Shown here: piece after piece, positions 43,256-52,172 of the stretch | How positions within the stretch are numbered: the stretch's first letter is position 1 | Layout of the letters: every line of letters starts with the position of its first letter | Assembly (NCBI GenBank): GCA_024742395.1 | Contig: JANSYO010000001.1 | Coordinates: 1 to 64,000, forward strand | Direction of reading: 5' to 3' | DNA from: Cytophagales bacterium | GTDB taxonomy: Bacteria > Bacteroidota > Bacteroidia > Cytophagales > Spirosomataceae | DNA length: 64,000 bases | Notes under the pieces: generated by a model | Databases searched by the model: none | What the model was told of the DNA's origin: nothing | Seen by the model: only the letters and a program-made list of their open reading frames with translations | Position numbers and translations under genes: made by a program

Positions 43256-43775
43256 AAGTTGTAATAAATGATTTAGTTAACTCAGAAATAAAAAGGCTTG
43301 AAAATTCACTAGAGGTTTTAGCTTCCTCCTCATTTTGGTTTTCAAAAGCCACATATTTTACGGGTACAGAAGCTTGCTTTAGGAGAGGTATAATATTAAA
43401 AGTATTCTCTCCCTTAAAACTGAATTCCAACCCTCCTGGTAAGTATATCTCATCAATGCCACTTACTTCTAAAAAAGAATTCAGTGCATCTTTTCTGGTG
43501 TAAGTAATTACCTCGGCGTACATGGAAGTAATGCGGGAGCGAAACTTACTTTTAAATAGATTACATGATTTAACGAACTCTTCGTTCTCCATTTCTTTGA
43601 TTACTCTGGTTTTAGAGTAAAAAAGTAAATCACTTATCCCATCAGGCGGATAGATTCCATGAAGAAGAATGATATGATAATTTTCTTCAGGGTTACTCTC
43701 CATTATTTTCTTCAATAGAATTAAGGGCTTTACGCTGAAATCGTTTGGAACAAGAATTTTCTTTGATTGTAACAT
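43230..43775 (-). CDS. USP-like small protein, paralogue 2
   Basis: 181 residues from ATG 43775. It is clearly homologous to the 41.1-kb protein along its whole length: SKKILVPNDFSVKPLILLKK, YHIILLHGIYPPDGIS, EEFVKSCNLFKSKFRSRIT and the final TTYDGRTAIS. The first strand recalls universal stress proteins, though no ATP-binding motif is seen. It leads an operon with a lipocalin-like protein and a DUF1275 protein, and lies directly downstream of the two-component genes. Confidence 0.6.
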   Translation of the reverse strand: MLQSKKILVPNDFSVKPLILLKKIMESNPEENYHIILLHGIYPPDGISDLLFYSKTRVIKEMENEEFVKSCNLFKSKFRSRITSMYAEVITYTRKDALNSFLEVSGIDEIYLPGGLEFSFKGENTFNIIPLLKQASVPVKYVAFENQNEEEAKTSSEFSSLFISELTKSFITTYDGRTAIS

Positions 43776-43832
43776 TGTCAATTTTTTTTTTTCAAAATTG
43801 ACTCGCTTTGATTAGAGGGATATAAGTCTGAG

Positions 43833-43880
43833 ATTAAAAGACTATTATATGATTAGCTCTAAGATTAGAATACTATTAAA
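43833..43880. promoter_or_regulatory. Spaced direct repeats, putative OmpR-type operator 2
   Basis: ATTAAA, ATTATA, ATTAGA, ATTAAA begin at 43833, 43844, 43864 and 43875, the same offsets 0, 11, 31, 42 as at paralogue 1. The first is 57 bases upstream of the ATG. The last overlaps the stop codon of the kinase gene. Confidence 0.6.
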
Positions 43881-45249
43881 AAGTGTAATTACCTATCGGA
43901 AGGTTTATTTGAACCGTTGTGCCGGCGTTTATTTCTGACTTTACTACGAGCGTTCCATTGTGAATTCTAACAATATTTCTACTAAGCGGCAAACCAATTC
44001 CGTAACCTTCATAGCTAGTAGTATTAGATGCCCTGAAATATGGATCGTAAATGTAGCCCATTTCGTTTTCAGGGATTCCAATTCCCCGGTCTTTCACAAT
44101 AATAAAGACCTCATCCTCTGTGGCTCCTAAAGCTATATAGACAACATCATTGTTGGAGTACTTACAGGCATTTATTAGAATATTAGAGAGTGCAAGGTGT
44201 AGCAATTGCTCATTACCCTTTACTTTCAGTTTTTCAGGATTCTCAGGCAGCAGGCTAAAATCGATACTTATTTTGTTTCCTACATCAATCTCCTGAAGAG
44301 TCTGTTTCACATCCAGAATTAACTGATCTATTCTTATTTTCTCAAACTTCTGTGATTTACCATCAAAGCCCGTTCTTGCCAAGTACAGCAAGGCTTTGGT
44401 CTTTTTATCCAGTTTTTCGGCTTCCAGCAGTATTTTATTAAGAGAGCGTTTATAGTGCTCTGCCTCCCTTTCCTTAGACAGTACTAAATCAGCTTCACCT
44501 ATAATACTGGTAAGAGGTGTATTGAGCTCGTGTGAAGCATTACTAATGAAATTCTTCTGAGTTTCGAAGGAAGTCTCCAATCTATTCAGCATATCATTGA
44601 AAGTGTGTCTAAGATCGCTCAAAGGATCATCCAGCCTCGGTTCCTCCAGCCTTAGATGGAGATTTTCGGAGCCAATTTGCTGAACTTCACTAACAATTTT
44701 CTTTATCGGGCGAATGATCGTTTTAGAGGTAACAAAAGAGAAAAATACGATCCATAGTATCCCTATTATGAATGAGGTTATTAATAGGTTTTTTAAATAC
44801 ACGATGTGATGAGAATAAAAATAGTTTTCTGCCGAAACTACCACAACGTAGCGTTCTCCCTGACCTGTTTGATATAATATACCTGAAAAGAAAGCATGCC
44901 CCAGGTTGTCGTTCCCAAAACCATCTTCTAACACAATATCTATTAGGCCTTCAGGTAAAACAGTATGAAGGCTATCTCTGGACTCCTCCAGATCGTTGAC
45001 AGGAATCAAATACTCTATCTGATTAGGAAGCTTCTCTAAATACTCCTGCCCTACTTCTTTGATACTGTTAACATCATTGGGATTTTCCAATTTTATTTTT
45101 GCAGTAATAGCCGCCCTTATTTCTAGTCTCTTATAAAAATCAGTGTAGGCATATCTGGAAATAGAATAGTAAATAAATGCACTAAAAAGCACTGTATACA
45201 GCACAAAGACTGATATAAATAAATAAATGATTCGATTATGAATTTTCAT
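43876..45249 (-). CDS. Sensor histidine kinase, CusS/heavy-metal-sensor-like class
   Basis: 457 residues. Two transmembrane helices (about 8-29 and 153-173) bracket a 120-residue periplasmic sensor. A HAMP domain (IRPIKKIVSEVQQIG) is followed by HisKA with NFISNASHELNTPLTS (His240) and a HATPase_c domain ending with DRGIGIPENEMGYIYDPYFRAS and GIGLPLSRNIVRIH. The closest classes control copper or envelope stress, but the sensor has no visible metal site. It shares one base with the regulator gene upstream. Confidence 0.93.
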   Translation of the reverse strand: MKIHNRIIYLFISVFVLYTVLFSAFIYYSISRYAYTDFYKRLEIRAAITAKIKLENPNDVNSIKEVGQEYLEKLPNQIEYLIPVNDLEESRDSLHTVLPEGLIDIVLEDGFGNDNLGHAFFSGILYQTGQGERYVVVVSAENYFYSHHIVYLKNLLITSFIIGILWIVFFSFVTSKTIIRPIKKIVSEVQQIGSENLHLRLEEPRLDDPLSDLRHTFNDMLNRLETSFETQKNFISNASHELNTPLTSIIGEADLVLSKEREAEHYKRSLNKILLEAEKLDKKTKALLYLARTGFDGKSQKFEKIRIDQLILDVKQTLQEIDVGNKISIDFSLLPENPEKLKVKGNEQLLHLALSNILINACKYSNNDVVYIALGATEDEVFIIVKDRGIGIPENEMGYIYDPYFRASNTTSYEGYGIGLPLSRNIVRIHNGTLVVKSEINAGTTVQINLPIGNYTF

Positions 45250-45944
45250 TATTCCTGCTTCAAAACATAGCCCATTCCAATGACCGTATGTATTACTTTT
45301 CCAGAGCCGTATTTATCGAGTTTTTTTCGAAGGTAGTTCACATAAACGTCTACCACGTTTGTGCCAATATCAAAGTTGATCCCCCATACTTCATCAAGCA
45401 AACTGCTTCGTGACAATACCTTTCTGGGGTTCTTTATAAACATGTGCAAAAGCCTGTATTCCGTGGAGGTAAGAGAAATTTCTACTCCACCTCGCTTCAC
45501 TGTTTTTGAGTCATCATTCAGTTCAATATCAGCAAACTGATAGGTTGTTTCCTGTTCAATAGTCTGACCCGAAGTATATTCTCTACGCCGCAACAATGTC
45601 CTTATTCTGGCTTTCAGCTCAATTAATTTAAAGGGCTTTGCAAGATAATCGTCGGCTCCGCTATCAAGACCCAGAACCACATTTTCTGCACTACCGAGAG
45701 CAGTTAACATTAAAACCGGTAAGTCAATAAAACCCTCGCCTTTAATTTTTTTGCACACCTCCAGGCCATTCATAAAAGGCAGGAGTATATCAAGTAAAAC
45801 CAAATCTATTGTCGTGCTTTTTATAGCCGCAATCCCCTGCAAACCATCCTTGACATGCAAAACCTCATATCCTTCCTCTTCAAGGCCGGTTTTAATAAAA
45901 TCGGCTACACCCTCCTCGTCTTCAATTAATAGAATTTGGTACAT
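45249..45944 (-). CDS. Response regulator, OmpR/PhoB family
   Basis: 231 residues. The receiver has phospho-acceptor Asp52 (LVLLDILLPFMNG) and Lys in YLAKPFKL. A winged-helix output domain follows, with VEISLTSTEYRLLHMFIKNPRKVLSRSSLLDEVWGINFDIGTNVVDVYVNYLRKKLD. The gene precedes its kinase, overlapping by one base. Matching direct repeats upstream of its own start and of the two USP-like genes suggest autoregulation and a local regulon. Confidence 0.95.
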   Translation of the reverse strand: MYQILLIEDEEGVADFIKTGLEEEGYEVLHVKDGLQGIAAIKSTTIDLVLLDILLPFMNGLEVCKKIKGEGFIDLPVLMLTALGSAENVVLGLDSGADDYLAKPFKLIELKARIRTLLRRREYTSGQTIEQETTYQFADIELNDDSKTVKRGGVEISLTSTEYRLLHMFIKNPRKVLSRSSLLDEVWGINFDIGTNVVDVYVNYLRKKLDKYGSGKVIHTVIGMGYVLKQE

Positions 45945-46001
45945 TAGAATTCGTTTAAAACTAAAATTACCTGTAAGGCATAAATATAAGCCAGTTCCTA
46001 G

Positions 46002-46018
46002 ATTAGAATTAAATTAGA
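46002..46018. promoter_or_regulatory. Spaced direct repeats, putative OmpR-type operator 3 (autoregulation)
   Basis: ATTAGA begins at 46002 and 46013, an 11-base step, 57 bases upstream of the regulator ATG. The distal pair seen at the two USP-like genes is missing here. Confidence 0.5.
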
Positions 46019-46091
46019 ATTTACAAGCCCTAGCCCATTCATTCTTAAATCAGAAGCAATTAGATATGCTTGCAAAGTGTGAACCCAAAAA

Positions 46092-47495
46092 CTATTTAAG
46101 ATTTAACATCCACTCTGTCATATACTTCATCACCTCCGGAGACATTGTTTGATCTATTTTTTCGTATTCTGACATTGCACCTGTTTCACACTCTTGAAAA
46201 AGGTGGTTTAAACCTTTAAATTCTTTAATAGTAACCTGTTTATTTCCACCATCTTGTAAGGCATGTTCAATGGCCTTCAGGTTTCTTTCTGCTGGCACCT
46301 GTACATCCATCGAGCCATTAATGGCTAAAACTGGCACCGCTACTTTTTTCAAATATTCCTTAGGCTCATGGAAAATAAAATATGACCACCATGGAGAAAG
46401 AAACTGTGGAAGTTGAGCATTCAGGAATTCCTCTTCACTCATTTTGGCGGGCTTTAAGTCGGGTCTTGCCTTTAGCTCTTCTCTGAAAAGCCTGGAGAGT
46501 TCCTCCTTCCTCTGACTCATGTCTTTATATGTCTCTGCTACGTTAAAAATCTTCTTAGCAAAGGCCATATCAACTTCCAGATCTGTTTGACTTAATCCAC
46601 TGGTTTTTCCAATTAACTTTGTTTGATCCAACAGAATTTCTTTACCTGAAACACCGGGACCAGCCATTAACACAAGGAAATCAACTTCGTCAGTATAAGT
46701 GGCTGTAACAGGTGCAATAAGTCCTCCTTCGGAGTGACCTGCCAACCCAATTTTAGAATGAGATAAATCGGGCCTGCTTTTTACAAATTCTACTGCCGCT
46801 GCCGCATCTTTAGCAAAATCAAGTGAGGTAGACTGGTGAAAACTACCTCCTGACCCTCCGGTACCCCGGTCGTCATACCTCAATACCGATATCCCAGCTC
46901 TGGTCAGCTGGTCTGCTAAAACAAAGAAAGGCTTATGGCCCATAAACTCTTCATCGCGATTTTGCGGGCCACTACCTGTAATAAGTATGACTAAAGGAGC
47001 TCCTTTTGTGCTGTTAAAAGGAGTGGTAAGTGTGCCAGCTAATTCAAAATCGCCGCCTCCTTTAAAGGAAACAAATTCCTCTTTATATGGGTAGGGTTTC
47101 ACCGGCTCCTGTAGCCTTTTCACAAGGGTCTTTGCTATTTCTTTTCTGCTTAAGTTTAATGGAAAACTCATGCCTCTTTGAGTAAATGTTCCGGAAATGC
47201 TATCCTTAGAGAAGAGCTCTCCTTCATATTGTGCACCTAAAGCCGTCAGTTCTAAAAATAATTGAGAATCCTCAAAGCTCGCTTTGGAAACAGGAATTCC
47301 AAAAGCCTTCTGATCAGGACTGTCAAGCGTAGCTTTTAAAGCTTCCCCTTCCTTATTGAAGTTAAAGTCAATTCTTAGTTCAGTGCCTTGCACTTTCAAC
47401 AGCCCGTGCCATTTTCCTGAAATATCCTGAGCATACAGGCCATAAGAAGTGAGCAAAAGTATTAAAGCGGCAAAAAGTGTTTTCGTCTTTTTCAT
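46092..47495 (-). CDS. Secreted alpha/beta hydrolase (S9/S33-type esterase or peptidase)
   Basis: 467 residues. A signal peptide ends near LYAQD. An N-terminal beta-rich domain of about 115 residues (GKWHGLLKVQGTELRIDFNFN) precedes the hydrolase core with ITGSGPQNRDEE, LRYDDRGTGGSGG and the nucleophile elbow GHSEGG. A late Asp/His pair (NGSMDVQVP, GLNHLFQ) completes the triad. This two-domain layout is common in Bacteroidota secreted hydrolases of unknown substrate. Three GC-rich repeats lie just upstream. Confidence 0.87.
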   Translation of the reverse strand: MKKTKTLFAALILLLTSYGLYAQDISGKWHGLLKVQGTELRIDFNFNKEGEALKATLDSPDQKAFGIPVSKASFEDSQLFLELTALGAQYEGELFSKDSISGTFTQRGMSFPLNLSRKEIAKTLVKRLQEPVKPYPYKEEFVSFKGGGDFELAGTLTTPFNSTKGAPLVILITGSGPQNRDEEFMGHKPFFVLADQLTRAGISVLRYDDRGTGGSGGSFHQSTSLDFAKDAAAAVEFVKSRPDLSHSKIGLAGHSEGGLIAPVTATYTDEVDFLVLMAGPGVSGKEILLDQTKLIGKTSGLSQTDLEVDMAFAKKIFNVAETYKDMSQRKEELSRLFREELKARPDLKPAKMSEEEFLNAQLPQFLSPWWSYFIFHEPKEYLKKVAVPVLAINGSMDVQVPAERNLKAIEHALQDGGNKQVTIKEFKGLNHLFQECETGAMSEYEKIDQTMSPEVMKYMTEWMLNLK

Positions 47496-47588
47496 GTAAT
47501 CTTTTTTCAGTTAGTCGCAGAACATGATGGAAGATCACATAATATATTGAAAATTTCTTGCATGGAGAAATCGTTTGTTCTTCGTTTT

Positions 47589-47810
47589 ACCCACCCCGGC
47601 CTGCGGCCACCCCTCCAGGGAGGGGATTTTTATTTCCTTTTTTTCTGTCAGCCTACTCTTTGATTTTGCCCACCTTTGCCCGTGGCCACCCCCCGTGAGG
47701 AGGGGATTTTGTTATTTTACTTTTTTGTTCTCTATTAGCTGACTCTTCGATATAACCCACCCCGGCCTGCGGCCACCCCTCCGAGGAGGGGATTTTTTTA
47801 TTTTACTTTT
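47589..47810. repeat. Three GC-rich REP-like repeats between two hydrolase genes
   Basis: Copies at about 47589-47637, 47668-47720 and 47755-47810 share (A/G)CCCACC, then GGCCTGCGGCC, then CCACCCCTCC and GGAGGGGATTTT. Each contains two small inverted repeats (GGCC/GGCC and CCCCTCC/GGAGGGG). Copy 2 is diverged. Copy 3 contains the stop codon of the serine hydrolase gene. They match a GC-rich repeat class seen widely between genes of Bacteroidota. They occupy most of the 302-base gap. Confidence 0.8.
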
Positions 47811-49348
47811 TTTGCATTGAGCTCTTCGAACCAGAAATCGTCATTAGGAACTGTAAATTCAATGCCTGTTACTTTTAGCGAAGCATCTGTAGTGAATTTG
47901 ACCAGACCAAAGCTGAACCATGGATGACTTTTATAGAAATTAATTTGATACGTATCATAATGCCAATGGCTCAAACTGGCTTTTAGCGACTCTGTGTGCG
48001 TAAAATCAATCTCAAGAGTATTCCCGCCCAACTTTCTAACTTTAATTTCCCCATATAAATCACTTAGATAAGTACCTACCAAGTCTTCCATTGCTACTAA
48101 AGGCTGAGTAGAAGTTTGTCTGGTATTTTTAAGGTCTTCTATTCGGGTATCAGATTTTATAAAGCTGTCTCTTCGGGCTAAATCTTCTTTTGACCAGTCT
48201 CTTTCTTGCCTGCCTAAAAAGGCGTCAAAAACATAGGCAGGAATAGAGCCTATGGGGGCTTTCAGACCATTTGTTAAAACAATGACGCCTAAATTTTCCT
48301 CAGGAAGCATATTAATAGAGGATATCATTCCATCATAGCCGCCGGTATGGTAAATTCTTAACTTACCATGATAATCTCTAATAAACCAGCCCAAACCATA
48401 CCCGGCGAACCTGGCACCATAGGGATTCAATGTAGTTCTGTCTATTGCAAATGCATTATGTAGGTTCCAGAGATTATTTCTGGTAGCCGCAGTAAACAAG
48501 GTATCTGAACCTACTACGCCATTCTTTAGATTAAATATGAGCCATTTACTTAAATCCTTTACATTCGAAAATAACCCGCCGGTTGAAGCAATTTCTTCCC
48601 AGGAGGTTAAACCGATAGCCTGATGCAGCGTATCGCCATAAAGTGCATGTGGAGTGGCTACATTCCCTGCCGCTTCAATTTGAGGAACATTAACAAAGGT
48701 TCTGTTCATCTGTAAAGGGTCAAGAATCTTTTCTTTTACATTCTCATACCAGGTTTTGCCTGTGATGGTTTTAATGACCTCTCCGGCGGTTATAAACATA
48801 ACATTGGAATAACCGTAGCCATCTCTGAAACCATAATCGGGCTTTAAATAACGTATGTTTTTTATGATTTGCTCAGCACTAAAATCAGCATTATACCACA
48901 TTATGTCACCACTAAATGTGCCTAAACCAGCTCTATGGCTAAGCAAATCTTCAATAGTGGTATTCTCACTCACAAAATCATCATAAAGAGTAAAGTATGG
49001 CAAATACTTTCTAACCTTATCTGTCCATTGAACCTTACCTTCCTGCACTAAAATACCCATAATGGCAGAGGTAAAAGCCTTTGAATTAGAGGCAATAGCA
49101 AAGTTTGTTTCTTTAGTAATTGGCACATTTTTACCTGTAACCTGAGTGCCGTAACCTTTGGCAAAAACCAACTGGCCATCCTTTACTATTCCAATGCTCA
49201 TGCCAGGCACACCCCATTCTTTTTGGGCTTTATTGAAGTAAGCATCCAGTTTCTTGAAATCAACTTTTTGCTGTGCCACCAGCTGCGAAGACAAGAAGAG
49301 CGAAAAGATGAAAAGGTATGTTGGCTTAAATATTTGTTTTTTTAGCAT
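47798..49348 (-). CDS. Secreted serine hydrolase, beta-lactamase class C fold with DUF3471
   Basis: 516 residues. A signal peptide ends at LVAQQ. The catalytic SxxK is ASNSKAFTS, the YxN motif is GYGYSNVMF and the third motif HTG occurs in IYHTGGYDGM. The C-terminal 110 residues form a DUF3471-like beta domain (LVGTYLSDLYGEIKVRKLG). Family members hydrolyse D-amino peptides or esters. Its TAA stop falls in the third REP-like repeat. Confidence 0.92.
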   Translation of the reverse strand: MLKKQIFKPTYLFIFSLFLSSQLVAQQKVDFKKLDAYFNKAQKEWGVPGMSIGIVKDGQLVFAKGYGTQVTGKNVPITKETNFAIASNSKAFTSAIMGILVQEGKVQWTDKVRKYLPYFTLYDDFVSENTTIEDLLSHRAGLGTFSGDIMWYNADFSAEQIIKNIRYLKPDYGFRDGYGYSNVMFITAGEVIKTITGKTWYENVKEKILDPLQMNRTFVNVPQIEAAGNVATPHALYGDTLHQAIGLTSWEEIASTGGLFSNVKDLSKWLIFNLKNGVVGSDTLFTAATRNNLWNLHNAFAIDRTTLNPYGARFAGYGLGWFIRDYHGKLRIYHTGGYDGMISSINMLPEENLGVIVLTNGLKAPIGSIPAYVFDAFLGRQERDWSKEDLARRDSFIKSDTRIEDLKNTRQTSTQPLVAMEDLVGTYLSDLYGEIKVRKLGGNTLEIDFTHTESLKASLSHWHYDTYQINFYKSHPWFSFGLVKFTTDASLKVTGIEFTVPNDDFWFEELNAKKVK

Positions 49349-49535
49349 ATGAAGTGATTTTAATGTTCAATATAAAACTACCAAAAGTACTTTAGAAACA
49401 CTGCTCTACATTTCTGCTTCTATTTAATACAAATTCTCTAGTACCACTTCTATCGATCTAAAAGACTAATGCATCGAAAGTCATTCTGTACTACCAAATT
49501 ATTGTCTAAGTTAGTATAAACATTAACCTATTATC

Positions 49536-50828
49536 ATGAAGAAATTAACCATCCTAAGCATCGTTTTGATGCTACTAAGCCAACTACCCCTAAGAGCCGA
49601 AATAAAAACAAATGAGCCAGTTTTGGCCTCCGGTGAATACCATTTGATTATTGAAACTTTTGACTGGGGACCACATGTGAGTAAAGTTATCCTTTCTTTA
49701 GACTCCCAGATAGAATCCGTTAACTTTCAAGACTTTACCGTTCTTGCAAAGCGAAGTACAGATTTAGGAGAGATCCCTGCAGACCAAAGAAGTGGAAATA
49801 GGGAAGTCCTGCAAGCTTTTGTTTCAGATCAGAATGGTACAGCTGCTGCCAAAGGAAAATACATCACTCTGACACTAGCAGTGGCTCCATTTAAACCTCT
49901 TGGCTCGGCCATTCAATACTTTAGGAGCAAGGGAAACAACTGGGTAGATTACAAAATGACTATCGTACAACAATCTACCGGTCAGGTATGGAACAAAGAA
50001 AGCGGAAGAAGTATACCTATTTTAGATCAGTTTGACCTTAGTGGCAAATTCACTCACAAAGATATCAGCATGTCTTATGCTTCTTTTAAACCAAAAGAAA
50101 GAGCCGGCAAAGCACCACTACTTATCTGGCTTCATGGAGGAGGCGAAGGAGGTACAGACCCGGCGATTGCAGCCGTAGGTAATAAGGCTGTAAACTATGC
50201 CTCAGAAGAAATACAGAGCATATTTGACGGAGCTTATGTGTTAATTCCACAAGCTCCTACTTTCTGGATGAACAGCGTAGAAGGAGGTTATACCCGAGGT
50301 GATAAAAACGACATTTACAACGAAGGGCTTATGGCTCTGATTAAAGATTATGTCAGTAAAACCCCGGGAATAGACGCCAGCAGAATTTATGTAGGTGGCT
50401 GCTCAAACGGAGGCTATATGAGTTTAAAATTAATCTTGAATAACCCGAATTATTTTGCGGCTGGCTTTGTAAGTGCTTTGGCCTATTCTTCTGAGTATAT
50501 TACAGATGAGCAGATAAAGAGCATCAAAAATGTGCCGATCTGGTTTGTGCAGTCTAAAGATGATAAAACCACAGATCCTGCCATTACGGTGGTGCCAGTT
50601 TACAACCGGCTAAAAAAAGCAGGAGCCTCAAATGTTCATTTTAGTTTTTATGACCATGTGGTAGATATTACCAATCAATACGGTGGAGACTCATATCACT
50701 ATAACGGGCACTGGTCGTGGGTTTATCTGCATGCCAACGAATGCCGTTTAGATTATGATGGAAAACCTGTAAAAGTAAACGGTATGTCTGTAAATATTAT
50801 GCAGTGGCTTTCAGCTCAGAAAAAGTAA
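49536..50828 (+). CDS. Secreted esterase/peptidase, PHB-depolymerase-like
   Basis: 430 residues. A signal peptide ends near LRAEI. A beta-rich N-terminal region of about 160 residues (FDWGPHVSKVILSLDSQIESV) precedes the hydrolase domain with LLIWLHGGGEGG, the nucleophile elbow GCSNGG and the acid/His pair in VQSKDDKT and HYNGHWSW. The cysteine before the nucleophile and the architecture match the prolyl-oligopeptidase/PHB depolymerase-like esterases. It is divergent from the serine hydrolase and ends at a terminator. Confidence 0.87.
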   Translation: MKKLTILSIVLMLLSQLPLRAEIKTNEPVLASGEYHLIIETFDWGPHVSKVILSLDSQIESVNFQDFTVLAKRSTDLGEIPADQRSGNREVLQAFVSDQNGTAAAKGKYITLTLAVAPFKPLGSAIQYFRSKGNNWVDYKMTIVQQSTGQVWNKESGRSIPILDQFDLSGKFTHKDISMSYASFKPKERAGKAPLLIWLHGGGEGGTDPAIAAVGNKAVNYASEEIQSIFDGAYVLIPQAPTFWMNSVEGGYTRGDKNDIYNEGLMALIKDYVSKTPGIDASRIYVGGCSNGGYMSLKLILNNPNYFAAGFVSALAYSSEYITDEQIKSIKNVPIWFVQSKDDKTTDPAITVVPVYNRLKKAGASNVHFSFYDHVVDITNQYGGDSYHYNGHWSWVYLHANECRLDYDGKPVKVNGMSVNIMQWLSAQKK

Positions 50829-50847
50829 TATTTCAAACCAAAAATGG

Positions 50848-50884
50848 AAGAGACTATGCCTACAAATGCATGGTCTCTTTTTTT
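50848..50884 (+). terminator. Terminator after the esterase gene
   Basis: A 12-bp stem with one G-T wobble, an 8-base loop and a T-run. Confidence 0.85.
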
Positions 50885-51076
50885 ATAAAAACAAATCAGA
50901 AGGTAAAAAACTAGCCTGGTATTCAAAATTATGCGTTTAGTGTTAGGAGCTCCTCAGGAGGCAGATCTAAAATGGATAATTATTCAAAAATATACATCTG
51001 ATTAAATAATTCCACACTTTCTATTTCTTCGTGACCGGAACTAACTTTTAGGGTCTAAAAGAAAAACATTACAGCT

Positions 51077-51172
51077 ATGACATATTTCGACTTCTTATTA
51101 GTTCTAAGCCTTTTTGTAGGTACTTTTTTGTTTCTTAGACAGAACAAATACTCATCACGATCGGAGTCTTAG
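51077..51172 (+). CDS. Possible 31-residue membrane peptide
   Basis: MTYFDFLLVLSLFVGTFLFL followed by RQNKYSSRSES, one hydrophobic helix and a charged tail. It is small but has the composition of a membrane peptide and lies in a 680-base gap without other genes. There is no clear ribosome site. A TTCCACAC motif is 60 bases upstream. Confidence 0.3.
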   Translation: MTYFDFLLVLSLFVGTFLFLRQNKYSSRSES

Positions 51173-51305
51173 TTCAAACCAAGCAAGAGCACAATCTCTA
51201 CAGTTTTGTTCTTAAAAATCCCCAGAAGTGATTCTTCAAGGCATTAAGCATAAGGAATGATGTTTTAATCTATAGAGTAAGACATCAACACAAATTATTA
51301 CAACC

Positions 51306-51446
51306 ATGCTAATATTAACAATAACAACGCTTCTGATTTACTTAAGAGGCAAAAAGAACTCCACAACTACAGACAATACTTCTTTGGAAACCAATGACAA
51401 AGAAACAATACTCCGGAAGTTTCTTTTCTGGCAAAGATCATTTTAG
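51306..51446 (+). CDS. Possible 46-residue membrane peptide
   Basis: MLILTITTLLIYLRG, then a polar KKNSTTTDNTSLETNDKE stretch and LRKFLFWQRSF. Its layout resembles that of the peptide at 51077 (helix first, polar tail). It ends just before a bidirectional terminator. Evidence is only the reading frame and composition. Confidence 0.3.
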   Translation: MLILTITTLLIYLRGKKNSTTTDNTSLETNDKETILRKFLFWQRSF

Positions 51447-51462
51447 TTTCGTTAAGTGGCAT

Positions 51463-51495
51463 AAAAAAAGGGTCTGCAATGCAGTCCCTTTTTTT
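51463..51495. terminator. Bidirectional terminator
   Basis: Seven A, an 8-bp stem with one T-T mismatch, a 3-base loop and seven T, so it works on both strands. It serves the minus-strand coiled-coil lipoprotein. Confidence 0.8.
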
Positions 51496-51511
51496 CACGC
51501 ATATTTTCAAG

Positions 51512-51895
51512 TTAATCTTCAATATTTTCTTCGATCTCGTTCAATTCAGCCTTAACTTTTGCCTCAAATTCGTTCCATTCCTCTTTGGTTTTAGACCCTA
51601 TCTGATTGAGATCGTTTTCCAGCTTCTCTTTTTTCACTTTCAATTTTGCCATCGCCTCCTCTGTAGCTTCCTTAGTATTATCAGCAGCATTCTCCATCCC
51701 GTTTTCTATTTCTTGAATCTCTTCGTCTATTTCATCAATAGCTTCTTTGAGTTCTTCAGATAAACCATTTACACGGTCATCCATTTCGTCTGCTGCTTCT
51801 TCCATTCTTTCTTCAGCTCTTTCAGATTCACTTTCTGTACAAGCGGCAGCAAAAAGCAATATCCCACTTGTGAATAAAATTCCTGTTATTTTCAT
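51512..51895 (-). CDS. Small acidic coiled-coil lipoprotein
   Basis: 127 residues. The lipoprotein signal ends in FAAAC (Cys19). The rest is an almost continuous Glu/Ala/Lys/Asp helix, from SERAEERMEEAADEMDDRVNG to KAELNEIEENIED, with heptad spacing typical of an apolipoprotein-like or YtxH-like periplasmic coiled coil. No family name. It is probably an envelope-stress lipoprotein, judging by the neighbours. A GTGTGGG motif lies about 75 bases upstream. Confidence 0.7.
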   Translation of the reverse strand: MKITGILFTSGILLFAAACTESESERAEERMEEAADEMDDRVNGLSEELKEAIDEIDEEIQEIENGMENAADNTKEATEEAMAKLKVKKEKLENDLNQIGSKTKEEWNEFEAKVKAELNEIEENIED

Positions 51896-52172
51896 GATTT
51901 TTATGTTTGGTTTCGACTAAAGAACTAAAGGACCGTTCCGGCCAAAAAAGCTTGAAATCATGGAATAAAACCCACACAATGACATTTGAGTGAAATTTAA
52001 TCCTCAATTTGTATAGAAGATGAAGTGCGATCGTTATTTATGGAACACTTATTTAACTAAACCAGTAGAAAACACGGATTTATCAAATAAACCGACAAGA
52101 AGTATTTTTAAATTTTGGGATATTTCAAGCGGTAAATTCCATGTAAACATTGAATAAAAAAGAAAAGAAAAG

